A stretch of DNA of 64,000 nucleotides from an uncultured Flavobacterium sp. Lineage in GTDB: Bacteria; Bacteroidota; Bacteroidia; Flavobacteriales; Flavobacteriaceae. Numbering within the stretch: the stretch's first letter is position 1; the number at the start of each line of letters is the position of its first letter. This document shows, piece by piece, positions 16,348-23,551 of this stretch. The position numbers and the translations under genes were made by a program. The notes beneath the pieces were generated by a model. The model was not told the origin of the DNA, did no database searches, and saw nothing but the letters and a program-made list of their open reading frames with translations. The DNA lies in contig NZ_CALTYA010000010.1 of NCBI RefSeq assembly GCF_943913405.1, positions 1-64,000 of the forward strand, in the 5' to 3' direction.

Positions 16348-17642
16348 AATTTATAAGATTTTAAAATTTTATTAAACTGCTTAGACTTGATGAAATTGTG
16401 CTTTATTTTATTTACTTGTATTTTTTCTAAAAAACCTAAATTTTCTAGATTATTTAAATCTGTTCTTGCTGTAAAATTTGAGATTCCAAATCTATTTTCT
16501 ATTTCTTTACTACTTAAAACCCTATCTGAATCTTCATTTAAGATTTTTAAAATTTGTGCTTGACGTTCGTTTACATTTGGTATTTTAATAAATTTTGCTG
16601 CCTGTATTACTTCATTTTGTTTTCTGCCAATATATTCTTTCAAAGCTGTAAATGCCTTTTCCATTGTTTTTATATGGTAAGTAATAAAATAGGTAAGATC
16701 ATTTTGATCAATTTCTGAATATAAAAAAGCTTTTTCGTATTGTACTTTTGTATCTTTTATAATTGTTGAAATTGTTAAATATTCAGTAAGCCAATAACCA
16801 TTTTTAAGCATATACCAATAAAATAGAGCACGTGCTGTTCTTCCATTTCCATCAGAGAAAGGATGTATCCAACCTATCATAAAGTGAATTATAATTCCTT
16901 TAATAATTGGATGAATAAATGTTTTTTGTTCTTCATTAAAAAACAGGCATAAGTCATTAATGAGTTTTTGTATTTCTTCACTATTAGGCGGCGTATGTAC
17001 GACTTCACTATTTGAATAATTTACTACGTAAATATCATTATTTTCTCTATATCTACCTTCATCTCCAATGTCTTCTAATGTATTATTGGATATAAGTTTA
17101 TGAATATAAAGAAGATTTTCCGGTGTCAAACTATCATTTTTATGTTGAACAATATATCTCATTGTGAAATAATTATTCATAATCATTTGTTCTGATTTAT
17201 TCTTGGGTTTTCGTTCTTTTTGAATCATTTCTTTTGCCGCTTTTCTGGTAGTATTTGCCCCTTCCATTTGGCTGCTCGAAATAGCTTCTTCCATTATTGA
17301 ACTTATTAAGAATTTAGTTTTGTCTGTATCAGTTATACCAATATTACTCCCCAAATTTCCCCCAATATGCAAATCGAAATGATGTAAAAGTCTAAGAATA
17401 TAGTCTGTCACATTGAAATTAAAGGAATAGGTTCCGAATGAAATATTTTGTTTATTTAATGATCGAGATAATTTAATTGCATTCCAATATTGTTCAGGTT
17501 CAATAGACTTTGTCTTATATTTAATTTTATCCCAATATAGATATTCATCGTTGATTTCCTTTAATTCTCCTGACAATGTAAGCTGTGTAAGTAAGCTCAC
17601 AGTATTGTTGTCGTATTTCGATAAGGGTGGATTTTCCAACAT
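16344..17642 (-). CDS. Fic-family protein with C-terminal winged helix
   Basis: A 432-aa Fic protein. The catalytic motif HPFSDGNGRTAR (260-271) is complete, so transfer of AMP (or another nucleotide) to a target hydroxyl is likely. Ahead of it, S123-S-Q-M-E127-G128 fits the inhibitory (S/T)xxxE(G/N) helix, making this a self-inhibited class II Fic with the inhibitor in the same chain. Residues of about 350-425 form a winged-helix DNA-binding domain (RVLSSKEIENRFGISNFTAR). The gene is bracketed by two perfect inverted repeats that share one core, which suggests autoregulation. No antitoxin gene is adjacent. Target unknown. Confidence 0.9.
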   Translation of the reverse strand: MLENPPLSKYDNNTVSLLTQLTLSGELKEINDEYLYWDKIKYKTKSIEPEQYWNAIKLSRSLNKQNISFGTYSFNFNVTDYILRLLHHFDLHIGGNLGSNIGITDTDKTKFLISSIMEEAISSSQMEGANTTRKAAKEMIQKERKPKNKSEQMIMNNYFTMRYIVQHKNDSLTPENLLYIHKLISNNTLEDIGDEGRYRENNDIYVVNYSNSEVVHTPPNSEEIQKLINDLCLFFNEEQKTFIHPIIKGIIIHFMIGWIHPFSDGNGRTARALFYWYMLKNGYWLTEYLTISTIIKDTKVQYEKAFLYSEIDQNDLTYFITYHIKTMEKAFTALKEYIGRKQNEVIQAAKFIKIPNVNERQAQILKILNEDSDRVLSSKEIENRFGISNFTARTDLNNLENLGFLEKIQVNKIKHNFIKSKQFNKILKSYKL

Positions 17643-17659
17643 ATAACTTTTTTATGCTA

Positions 17660-17710
17660 AATTAGTAAATAATGCGAGATTGTGCGAGAATCTCGCATTA
17701 TTTACTAATT
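17660..17710. promoter_or_regulatory. perfect 22-bp inverted repeat just upstream of fic, candidate operator
   Basis: Arms 17660-17681 and 17689-17710 are fully complementary around a 7-nt spacer. The repeat ends 17 bp before the fic ATG. Its core GCGAGATT-N7-AATCTCGC recurs at the fic 3' end, and its half-site TCTCGCATTA recurs at 17764-17773. Position and symmetry suit an operator for the winged helix of the Fic protein itself, but this is inference. Confidence 0.65.
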
Positions 17711-17900
17711 CAATTTTGTAATAAAAATTTTCAACTTTAAAAAAGATAAATATGAGATAGGGTTCTCGCATTAATGTTGATTTTATATTTCTATAAGGAA
17801 GTTATTTTTTTTATTTTTTTTTAATTGTGAGTTTTAACGCGAAGATGCGCGAAGTTTTTCCGCAAATAACACAAAGCTTTCGTGAAACTCTGTGAAATAA

Positions 17901-17934
17901 AAAAACCGCAAACTTATCAAATCTGCGGTTTTCT
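17901..17934 (-). terminator. rpiB terminator
   Basis: On the minus strand AAAACCGCAGA, a short loop and TGCGGTTTT are followed by a T-run, 17 bp after the rpiB stop. Confidence 0.8.
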
Positions 17935-17950
17935 TATATTTCAAAATTAC

Positions 17951-18382
17951 TTATTGACAAGCAATCTTATCAACACGATTTTGATGTCTTCCTCCTTCAA
18001 AATCAGTACTTAAAAAAGTTTCAACCATTTCAACAGCTTGATTTATAGAAGTATATCTTGCTGGAATACTGATGATATTGGCATCATTATGTTGTCTTGC
18101 TAACGCTGCTATTTCTTTTGTCCAACACAAAGCTGCGCGAATTCCCTGGTGTTTATTAACAGTCATATTGATTCCGTTACCGCTACCGCAGATTACGATT
18201 CCGAATTGGGCTTTTCCAGTTTCAACATCGGTTGCTACAGGATGTCCAAAATCTGGATAATCAACACTGTCACCAGAATCTGTTCCATAATTGGTAACTT
18301 CGTGGCCTTTTGCTTTCAGCATTTCAACGATTGCCTTTTTATATTCTGGTCCTGCGTGGTCGTTTCCGATGGAAATTTTCAT
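17951..18382 (-). CDS. rpiB: ribose 5-phosphate isomerase B
   Basis: A 143-aa RpiB, converting ribose 5-phosphate and ribulose 5-phosphate in the pentose phosphate pathway. The start MKISIGNDHAG is the family's usual N-terminus. A longer frame from 18439 exists, but a promoter (TTG-N20-TAAATTTG, 18409-18439) lies inside that extension, so 18382 is the start. The active-site loop GICGSGNG-like VICGSGNGINM and the HNDANI segment are present. It is the last leftward gene before the oriC-like stretch. Confidence 0.93.
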   Translation of the reverse strand: MKISIGNDHAGPEYKKAIVEMLKAKGHEVTNYGTDSGDSVDYPDFGHPVATDVETGKAQFGIVICGSGNGINMTVNKHQGIRAALCWTKEIAALARQHNDANIISIPARYTSINQAVEMVETFLSTDFEGGRHQNRVDKIACQ

Positions 18383-18408
18383 ATTTGTAGTTATTAAGTT
18401 GTGTGTTG

Positions 18409-18439
18409 CAAATTTACCGTAACCTTTATCATTTACCAA
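18409..18439 (-). promoter_or_regulatory. rpiB promoter, TTG-N20-TAAATTTG
   Basis: TTG (18437-18439) and TAAATTTG (18409-18416) on the minus strand are separated by 20 bp, within the Bacteroidota spacing range, 26 bp before the ATG. Confidence 0.7.
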
Positions 18440-18539
18440 AATAAATAGGAGAGAAGTTGCACCTTTTGATTATCAATTATTTAGGTTTTTACCAATTTGT
18501 AAAATGCTGGTAATTAGTACCTAAATTGTAATGAAATTG

Positions 18540-19010
18540 TTAAAACTTTGCATTGTTAACAGTAATTTACAATCCGTTGACTTTGAGTTAATTATAAATT
18601 AACATAGATTGTTGATAAGTTCGGATAGAATTTTAGAAGTATTTCTTGTTTGTTCGATTAAAAACAGTAATCCAAAACCTAGATTTAAAATGCAAGTTTA
18701 GTTTGATGAATTTTTGGAAAAGTTATGAGCATTCAAATCAATTTTGTTAACAGGAATTAACAAGTGAACTTATCTACAATTTAAAAACAAAATCAATTAT
18801 CAACTGTTGTTAACAAGCTCTTAAAATTACCTTAAAATGAGCCACTTAATTCTTTTAAACTATGTTGATAACTCGGTATAACAATCGGTAACTACAATTC
18901 CTCACAAAAAAATTTAAAGTTATATCGACTATTAACAAGCTATAATAACCACCAAAAAATTAATTTAAATTTCCTTTTTCTTTTTGTTGTTTTTAATAAA
19001 TGTTGACAAC
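18540..19010. other. candidate replication origin (oriC)
   Basis: A gene-free, AT-rich stretch of about 580 bp (18440-19020). It has two exact TTATCAACA 9-mers (minus strand, 18610-18618 and 18863-18871) and variants TTATCTACA (18770-18778), TTATCAACT (18797-18805) and TTGTCAACA (minus, 19001-19009). These differ from the DnaA consensus TTATCCACA at one or two positions. Three GTTAAC palindromes (18555, 18746, 18809) and a strongly AT-rich block (18900-18975) add to the pattern. Genes to the left point left and genes to the right start rightward, as expected around an origin. dnaA is not adjacent. parS-like sites lie 17-20 kb away. Inferred, not proven. Confidence 0.5.
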
Positions 19011-19020
19011 TTTGAAAACT

Positions 19021-19260
19021 TCAAACGATTTTCAAATTTTGATTGCCGTTGAATTCCGTCAAGATTTCTTTTGCCAATGCTTCATCTTCGGGATGAACTT
19101 TCAATTTGATTCCTCCCAAAGCCTGCGAATACATTGGAACGATGTTCATCATTGTTTCGTTTTCAAAAAAGAATTGGATTTCCTCTTGTTCCAGCCGATG
19201 TTTTAAAATTGTGATTTCGTGTGGATAATTAAAAACGGCCACAGTAATAAATTTTTCCAT
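19021..19260 (-). CDS. DUF2007-like putative signal-transducing protein
   Basis: A 79-aa cytoplasmic protein resembling DUF2007 (PII-like small fold): VAVFNYPHEITILKHRLEQE followed by a C-terminal KLKVHPEDEALAKEIL helix. The start MEKFITVAVF is chosen because a near-consensus promoter (TTG-N18-TATCTTTA, 19278-19306) overlaps the longer alternatives at 19278 and 19290. Function unknown in the family. It points left, towards the oriC-like stretch. Confidence 0.7.
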   Translation of the reverse strand: MEKFITVAVFNYPHEITILKHRLEQEEIQFFFENETMMNIVPMYSQALGGIKLKVHPEDEALAKEILTEFNGNQNLKIV

Positions 19261-19277
19261 TGATGAATTGATTTTCA

Positions 19278-19306
19278 TAAAGATACGCAAGAAAACAGAT
19301 TCTCAA
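19278..19306 (-). promoter_or_regulatory. probable promoter of the DUF2007-like gene, TTG-N18-TATCTTTA
   Basis: TTG (19304-19306) and TATCTTTA (19278-19285) on the minus strand, 18 bp apart. The last base of the -7 box differs from consensus. Confidence 0.5.
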
Positions 19307-19404
19307 TAATAGTTCCAAAAAGTTATATTTAGATTAAAAATTTTAACATTTGAAAAGAATCTGAAATGTTATTCGTAATTTTCAGCATTATTAGAAAAGA
19401 ATAT

Positions 19405-21591
19405 ATGAGTAAGAAACCTCGCAAGCCTGTAAAAAAAGTAAAAGATTTTACAGCACAGATTTTAAAAATTTTATCACAAGATGCCAATAAAGCATTCAAT
19501 TATAAGCAAATAGGAGCAAAGCTAGAACTTGACGATACAAAAAGCAGAAATGAAATTATCAGGGACTTGAAACTTTTGGCTTCACAAAAGAAGATTGTTG
19601 AAATTGAACCAGGAAAATATTTGGTCGTGGCCACAAGCCAAGATTATTATGAAGGAACCATCGATATGACAAGCAGAAAAACAGCTTATTTTGTATCTGA
19701 TGATTTTGAAGATGACGTTTTTATTCCAACCAATAACTTGAACAAAGCATTAGACAAAGACAAAGTGAAAGTCTATGTTTACAACCGAAGAAGAGGCAAA
19801 AAACCGGAAGGTGAAGTAGTGGAAATCGTCGAAAGAAACAAGACAGATTTTGTTGGAGTTATTGATATTCAAAAGAATTTCGCTTTTGTTTCCACTGCAA
19901 ATCCAAAAATGTACACGGATATTTTTATTCCAAAGGATAAAATTGGAGATGCTGAAAACGGAGACGTAGTTTTAGTTCACATTGAAGATTGGCCTAAAAA
20001 AGCCGACAGTCCGTTTGGAGCTGTGACCAAAGTTTTAGGAAAACCTGGAGAACACAATACTGAAATCCATGCGATTTTGGCAGAATATGGTCTTCCGTAT
20101 GAATTCCCGATTGAAGTAGAAACTTTTGCACAAAAAATTGATACTTCGATTCAAGAAAGTGAAATCAAAAACCGTCGCGATATGCGTGATGTGCTGACTT
20201 TCACGATTGACCCAAGAGATGCCAAAGATTTTGATGATGCGCTTTCGTTCCAAAAATTAGAAAACGGAAACTATGAAATTGGCGTTAATATTGCCGATGT
20301 TTCGTATTATTTAGAAGAAGGAACAATTTTGGATAAAGAAGCGTATCAACGAGCCACTTCGGTGTATTTGGTTGATAGAGTGGTCCCTATGTTGCCAGAA
20401 GTGTTGTCAAATTTCGCTTGTTCATTACGTCCGCACGAAGAAAAATATACATTTTCAGCTGTTTTTGAATTGACTGAAAATGCACAATTGGTAAATTCTT
20501 GGTTTGGAAGAACCGTGATTTATTCGGACCAAAGATTTTCTTACGAAGAAGCACAACATATCATTGAAACCAAAGGAGACGTTATTCCGGCAGAAATTTC
20601 TTTGACTGGAAGCGAATATCAAGTTCCGGCAGCAATTCAAAATGCGACGCTTAAATTAGATGATTTGGCTAAAATTCTTCGAAAAAGAAGAATGAAAGAC
20701 GGCGCGATTTCGTTTGACAAGGTAGAAGTAAAATTTAATTTGAATGAACAAGCCGAACCGGTTGGCGTTTATTTCAAAGTTTCAAAAGATGCGAACCATC
20801 TGATTGAAGAATTTATGCTTTTAGCCAATAGAAAAGTAGCGGAATTTATAGGAAAGCAAAAACCTAAAAAGACCTTTGTTTACAGAATACATGATGAGCC
20901 AGACGAAACAAAACTGTTTAATTTACAGACTGTTATTTCAAAATTCGGATATACTTTAAACTTGAAATCTAAGAAAGACGTTTCGCAATCGCTGAACCAA
21001 TTATTGTTAGATGTCAACGGAAAAAAAGAGCAAAATCTTGTTGATACGTTGACAATCAGAACAATGAGCAAAGCCAAATATTCGACAGAAAACATCGGAC
21101 ATTATGGTTTGGCTTTTGATTATTATTCACATTTTACTTCTCCAATTCGCCGTTATCCAGACGTGATGGCACACCGTTTGCTGCAGCATTATCTTGACGG
21201 TGGAAAAACTGCCGATGAAGAAACCTACGAAGAAATGTGTCAGCATTCTTCAAATATGGAGGTTTTGGCCACGAATGCAGAACGCGATAGTATCAAATAC
21301 ATGCAGGTAAAATACATGCAAGACCACAAAGACGAAGAGTTTTTAGGCGTAATTTCTGGTGTGACTGAATGGGGAATTTACGTAGAAATTGTTTCCAATA
21401 AATGTGAAGGAATGTGTAGAATTAGAGAAATCCGTGATGATTATTACACTTTTGATGACAAGCAATATGCCTTGGTTGGAGAAGTTTCTAAGAATATTCT
21501 GCAACTTGGAGATGAAGTTTATGTAAAAGTAAAAAGCGCAGATTTAGTAAAAAAACAGTTGGATTTTACTTATTTACGTAAGAATGAATAG
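19405..21591 (+). CDS. rnr: ribonuclease R
   Basis: A 728-aa 3'-5' exoribonuclease that degrades structured RNA. Order: an N-terminal helix-turn-helix-like region, cold-shock domains (about 65-220), an RNB catalytic domain with IDPRDAKDFDDA (metal-binding aspartates) and a C-terminal S1 domain (EFLGVISGVTEWGIYVEI). The start at 19405 (MSKKPRKPVKK) is preferred over the in-frame ATG at 19366, whose product would begin with a hydrophobic leader not expected for this enzyme. It is the first rightward gene after the oriC-like stretch. Confidence 0.95.
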   Translation: MSKKPRKPVKKVKDFTAQILKILSQDANKAFNYKQIGAKLELDDTKSRNEIIRDLKLLASQKKIVEIEPGKYLVVATSQDYYEGTIDMTSRKTAYFVSDDFEDDVFIPTNNLNKALDKDKVKVYVYNRRRGKKPEGEVVEIVERNKTDFVGVIDIQKNFAFVSTANPKMYTDIFIPKDKIGDAENGDVVLVHIEDWPKKADSPFGAVTKVLGKPGEHNTEIHAILAEYGLPYEFPIEVETFAQKIDTSIQESEIKNRRDMRDVLTFTIDPRDAKDFDDALSFQKLENGNYEIGVNIADVSYYLEEGTILDKEAYQRATSVYLVDRVVPMLPEVLSNFACSLRPHEEKYTFSAVFELTENAQLVNSWFGRTVIYSDQRFSYEEAQHIIETKGDVIPAEISLTGSEYQVPAAIQNATLKLDDLAKILRKRRMKDGAISFDKVEVKFNLNEQAEPVGVYFKVSKDANHLIEEFMLLANRKVAEFIGKQKPKKTFVYRIHDEPDETKLFNLQTVISKFGYTLNLKSKKDVSQSLNQLLLDVNGKKEQNLVDTLTIRTMSKAKYSTENIGHYGLAFDYYSHFTSPIRRYPDVMAHRLLQHYLDGGKTADEETYEEMCQHSSNMEVLATNAERDSIKYMQVKYMQDHKDEEFLGVISGVTEWGIYVEIVSNKCEGMCRIREIRDDYYTFDDKQYALVGEVSKNILQLGDEVYVKVKSADLVKKQLDFTYLRKNE

Positions 21592-21598
21592 AATTTTT

Positions 21599-21656
21599 AC
21601 AGCAGATTCGCAGATTAAAATTTTAAATAAATAGAAAAAATCTGTGAATCTGCTGT
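21599..21656 (+). terminator. hairpin after rnr, likely terminator
   Basis: Two 18-nt arms (21599-21616 and 21639-21656) pair with a single G-U wobble around a 22-nt loop, followed by CATTTT. The arms are unusually long for a terminator. Confidence 0.55.
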
Positions 21657-21690
21657 CATTTTAATAAAGTTAAAACAAAAAATAAAAACA

Positions 21691-22362
21691 ATGAAAAAAA
21701 TAGCTTTAGTAGCATTTTTAATGCTTTCGCAAATGAATTTTGCGCAAAAAACAACAAAAAATTTAGGAGATTTTGACCAAGTAAAAGTATTTGACAGAAT
21801 TTCAGCACAGCTAGTTTCAGGCAATGAAAACAAAATTGAAATTTCTGGAAGCAGAAAAGACGATGTCGAAATTGTAAACAAAAATGGAGAATTAAAAGTA
21901 AGAATGAAATTAGGCAAGTTGCTTAAAGGAGATGATATTACGGTAACAATTTACTTTAAAAATGAAATAAATACTGTGGAAGCCAGCGAAGGTTCTTACG
22001 TTTCAAGTGAAGCTACTTTTAAAGCTATTGATTTCAGCGTAAATTCTAAAGAGGGTGCTGAAATCAAATTAAATTTAGATACTAAAAAACTAAAAGTTAA
22101 AGCTTCAAGCGGTGGAATTGTCAACGTAAAAGGAAAAGCAACAAACCAAGATATTGTGATCAATTCTGGTGGAATCGTAAAAGCTAAAGATCTTGAAACT
22201 TCTCAAACTACAGTTGCTGTAAATGCTGGAGGCGAGGCTGATGTAAATGCTTCAGATTTAGTAGATGCAAAAACTAGGGCAGGTGGAAACATCACTGTTT
22301 ATGGAAATCCAGCGCAAGTGAACAAGAAAAACGTGATTGGCGGTAATATCGTCATCAAGTAA
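21691..22362 (+). CDS. secreted head-GIN/DUF2807 auto-transporter-adhesin-like protein
   Basis: A 223-aa exported protein. The signal peptide ends after MNFAQ (about 19). The rest matches the DUF2807 beta-solenoid: FDQVKVFDRISAQLV, then repeating glycine-rich turns (SSGGIVNVKG, NSGGIVKAKD, NAGGEADVNA, RAGGNITVYG). These small right-handed solenoids are common in Bacteroidota and probably sit on the cell surface or in the periplasm. Function unknown. It follows rnr after a hairpin. Confidence 0.82.
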   Translation: MKKIALVAFLMLSQMNFAQKTTKNLGDFDQVKVFDRISAQLVSGNENKIEISGSRKDDVEIVNKNGELKVRMKLGKLLKGDDITVTIYFKNEINTVEASEGSYVSSEATFKAIDFSVNSKEGAEIKLNLDTKKLKVKASSGGIVNVKGKATNQDIVINSGGIVKAKDLETSQTTVAVNAGGEADVNASDLVDAKTRAGGNITVYGNPAQVNKKNVIGGNIVIK

Positions 22363-22368
22363 ATGGAT

Positions 22369-22479
22369 AAAAAAGGATTGTAAATTTTGCATTATCTTTG
22401 CATTATGCTTTATTATTCCGCTTAAATTGCTAATTTGGCATATAATTGGAATTTACAACTAAAATTTACAATCCTTTTT
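22369..22479. repeat. 19-bp inverted repeat bracketing the leader of the LysE-like gene
   Basis: AAAAAGGATTGTAAATTTT (22370-22388) is repeated in inverse at 22461-22479, one base before the LysE-like ATG. The 72 bp between contains the -7 box TATCTTTG. It could be a folded leader or a small inserted element. Confidence 0.6.
22393..22400 (+). promoter_or_regulatory. -7 box (TATCTTTG) for the LysE-like gene
   Basis: TATCTTTG lies 80 bp ahead of the ATG, giving a leader of about 75 nt inside the 19-bp inverted repeat. Confidence 0.5.
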
Positions 22480-22480
22480 A

Positions 22481-23164
22481 ATGATTCAAGATATTCTCAC
22501 AGGCATTCCACTCGGTATTTTCCTTTGCTTTATGATCGGGCCAGTTTTCTTTATTTTATTAGAAACTGCTGCAGTTAAAGGAATTAGAGCCGCTTTAGTT
22601 TTTGATGCCGGAGTTGTAATTGCCGATATCCTTTTCATCTGCATTGCTTATTTCAGCAGTTACCGATTGATCAACAGTTTAAAAGATGAACCTGCACTTT
22701 TTATTTTTGGAGGATTGATTATGCTTACTTATGGGCTAATTTCTTTCTTGAAATTAAAAAAAGTTAGCAAGAATCCAGAAGATGATGCCGAAATTGAATT
22801 GATAAAAAAGAACTATGGAAGCCTTTTTATTAAAGGATTTCTACTGAATTTTATTAATGTAGGAGTTTTAGGATTTTGGCTTTTGATCATAATTACTTTC
22901 GGACCTCAGCTTGATTTGCAAACTTCTAGATTAATTGTGTTTTTCTCTTCAGTCATAGGAACTTATCTTCTAGTTGATATTGCTAAAATGTTTTTAGCCA
23001 AGAAGTTGAAAAATAAAATGACACCGAATAATATCTTAAAAATAAAAAAAATAACAAGCATACTTTTAATAGTCTTCGGATTTACAATCATGCTCCAAGG
23101 CTGGTTTCCGAGCGACCAAAAACTAGTTAAAGAAGTTATAGAAAAAATAGAACACAGAAAATAA
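22481..23164 (+). CDS. LysE-family transporter
   Basis: A 227-aa inner-membrane protein with six hydrophobic segments. GIPLGIFLCFMIGPVFFILLE (8-28) is the LysE/RhtB family N-terminus. These are exporters of amino acids or related small molecules. The substrate cannot be told. The central loop (near 85-105) is charged and cytoplasmic. Its leader is enclosed by a 19-bp inverted repeat, and a strong terminator follows immediately, so it is a single-gene transcript. Confidence 0.85.
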   Translation: MIQDILTGIPLGIFLCFMIGPVFFILLETAAVKGIRAALVFDAGVVIADILFICIAYFSSYRLINSLKDEPALFIFGGLIMLTYGLISFLKLKKVSKNPEDDAEIELIKKNYGSLFIKGFLLNFINVGVLGFWLLIIITFGPQLDLQTSRLIVFFSSVIGTYLLVDIAKMFLAKKLKNKMTPNNILKIKKITSILLIVFGFTIMLQGWFPSDQKLVKEVIEKIEHRK

Positions 23165-23198
23165 AAAAATCCCAATCGATAAGGTTGGGATTTTTTTG
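23163..23198 (+). terminator. terminator of the LysE-like gene
   Basis: AAAAATCCCAA, an 8-nt loop and TTGGGATTTTTTT, directly after the stop codon. Confidence 0.9.
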
Positions 23199-23314
23199 CT
23201 TTGTATGGAAAAGTTTTGAATATAAATAAACTCCAAATTTCTTCGGAAGGTTTTAAAACATCAAACAGATTTTACAATATTTAATTACTTTTTCTAAAAA
23301 ATTTAAACACAAAA

Positions 23315-23342
23315 AAAACCTCCAAGTTTCCTTGAAGGTTTT
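23315..23342 (-). terminator. terminator of tRNA-Cys
   Basis: On the minus strand AAAACCTTCAAG-GAAA-CTTGGAGGTTTT is followed by a T-run, immediately after the tRNA. Confidence 0.85.
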
Positions 23343-23344
23343 AG

Positions 23345-23415
23345 AGGCATCGTCCGGATTCGAACCGGAGTAGGAGCTTTTGCAGAGCCCAGCCTAGCCA
23401 CTCGGCCACGACGCC
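23345..23415 (-). tRNA. tRNA-Cys (GCA)
   Basis: 71 nt folding into a full cloverleaf: acceptor GGCGTCG/CGATGCC, D-arm GCC...GGC, anticodon arm GGGCT-CTGCAAA-AGCTC with anticodon GCA, and T-arm TCCGG-TTCGAAT-CCGGA. The discriminator base is U73, the identity base of tRNA-Cys. CCA is not encoded. Confidence 0.97.
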
Positions 23416-23516
23416 ATTATGTATCGGATGGCAAATTTACATATTATTTGCAGTAACGCAAGAAAAAATTAAGCAAATATTAATTATTAAGACAATGTTA
23501 AGAAAATATTAAAACT

Positions 23517-23524
23517 TACATTTG
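23517..23524 (+). promoter_or_regulatory. -7 box (TACATTTG) for the LTA-synthase-like gene
   Basis: TACATTTG lies 27 bp before the ATG at 23552. Confidence 0.6.
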
Positions 23525-23551
23525 ACTCCGAACAAAACAAACAATCATTAA

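Larger units (their letters stand above)
17643..17950. other. gene-free stretch between fic and rpiB
   Basis: No credible gene in 308 bp. It contains the 22-bp-arm inverted repeat ahead of fic, a second copy of its half-site (TCTCGCATTA at 17764-17773) and the rpiB terminator. Confidence 0.7.

Noticed and set aside
16344..17642. Fic gene as a two-gene toxin-antitoxin system
   Set aside because: The inhibitory (S/T)xxxE(G/N) helix is in the same chain (123-128) and no partner gene adjoins.
22369..22479. Inverted repeat as an insertion sequence
   Set aside because: No transposase, no target-site duplication seen, and the insert is only 72 bp. Kept as a repeat only.
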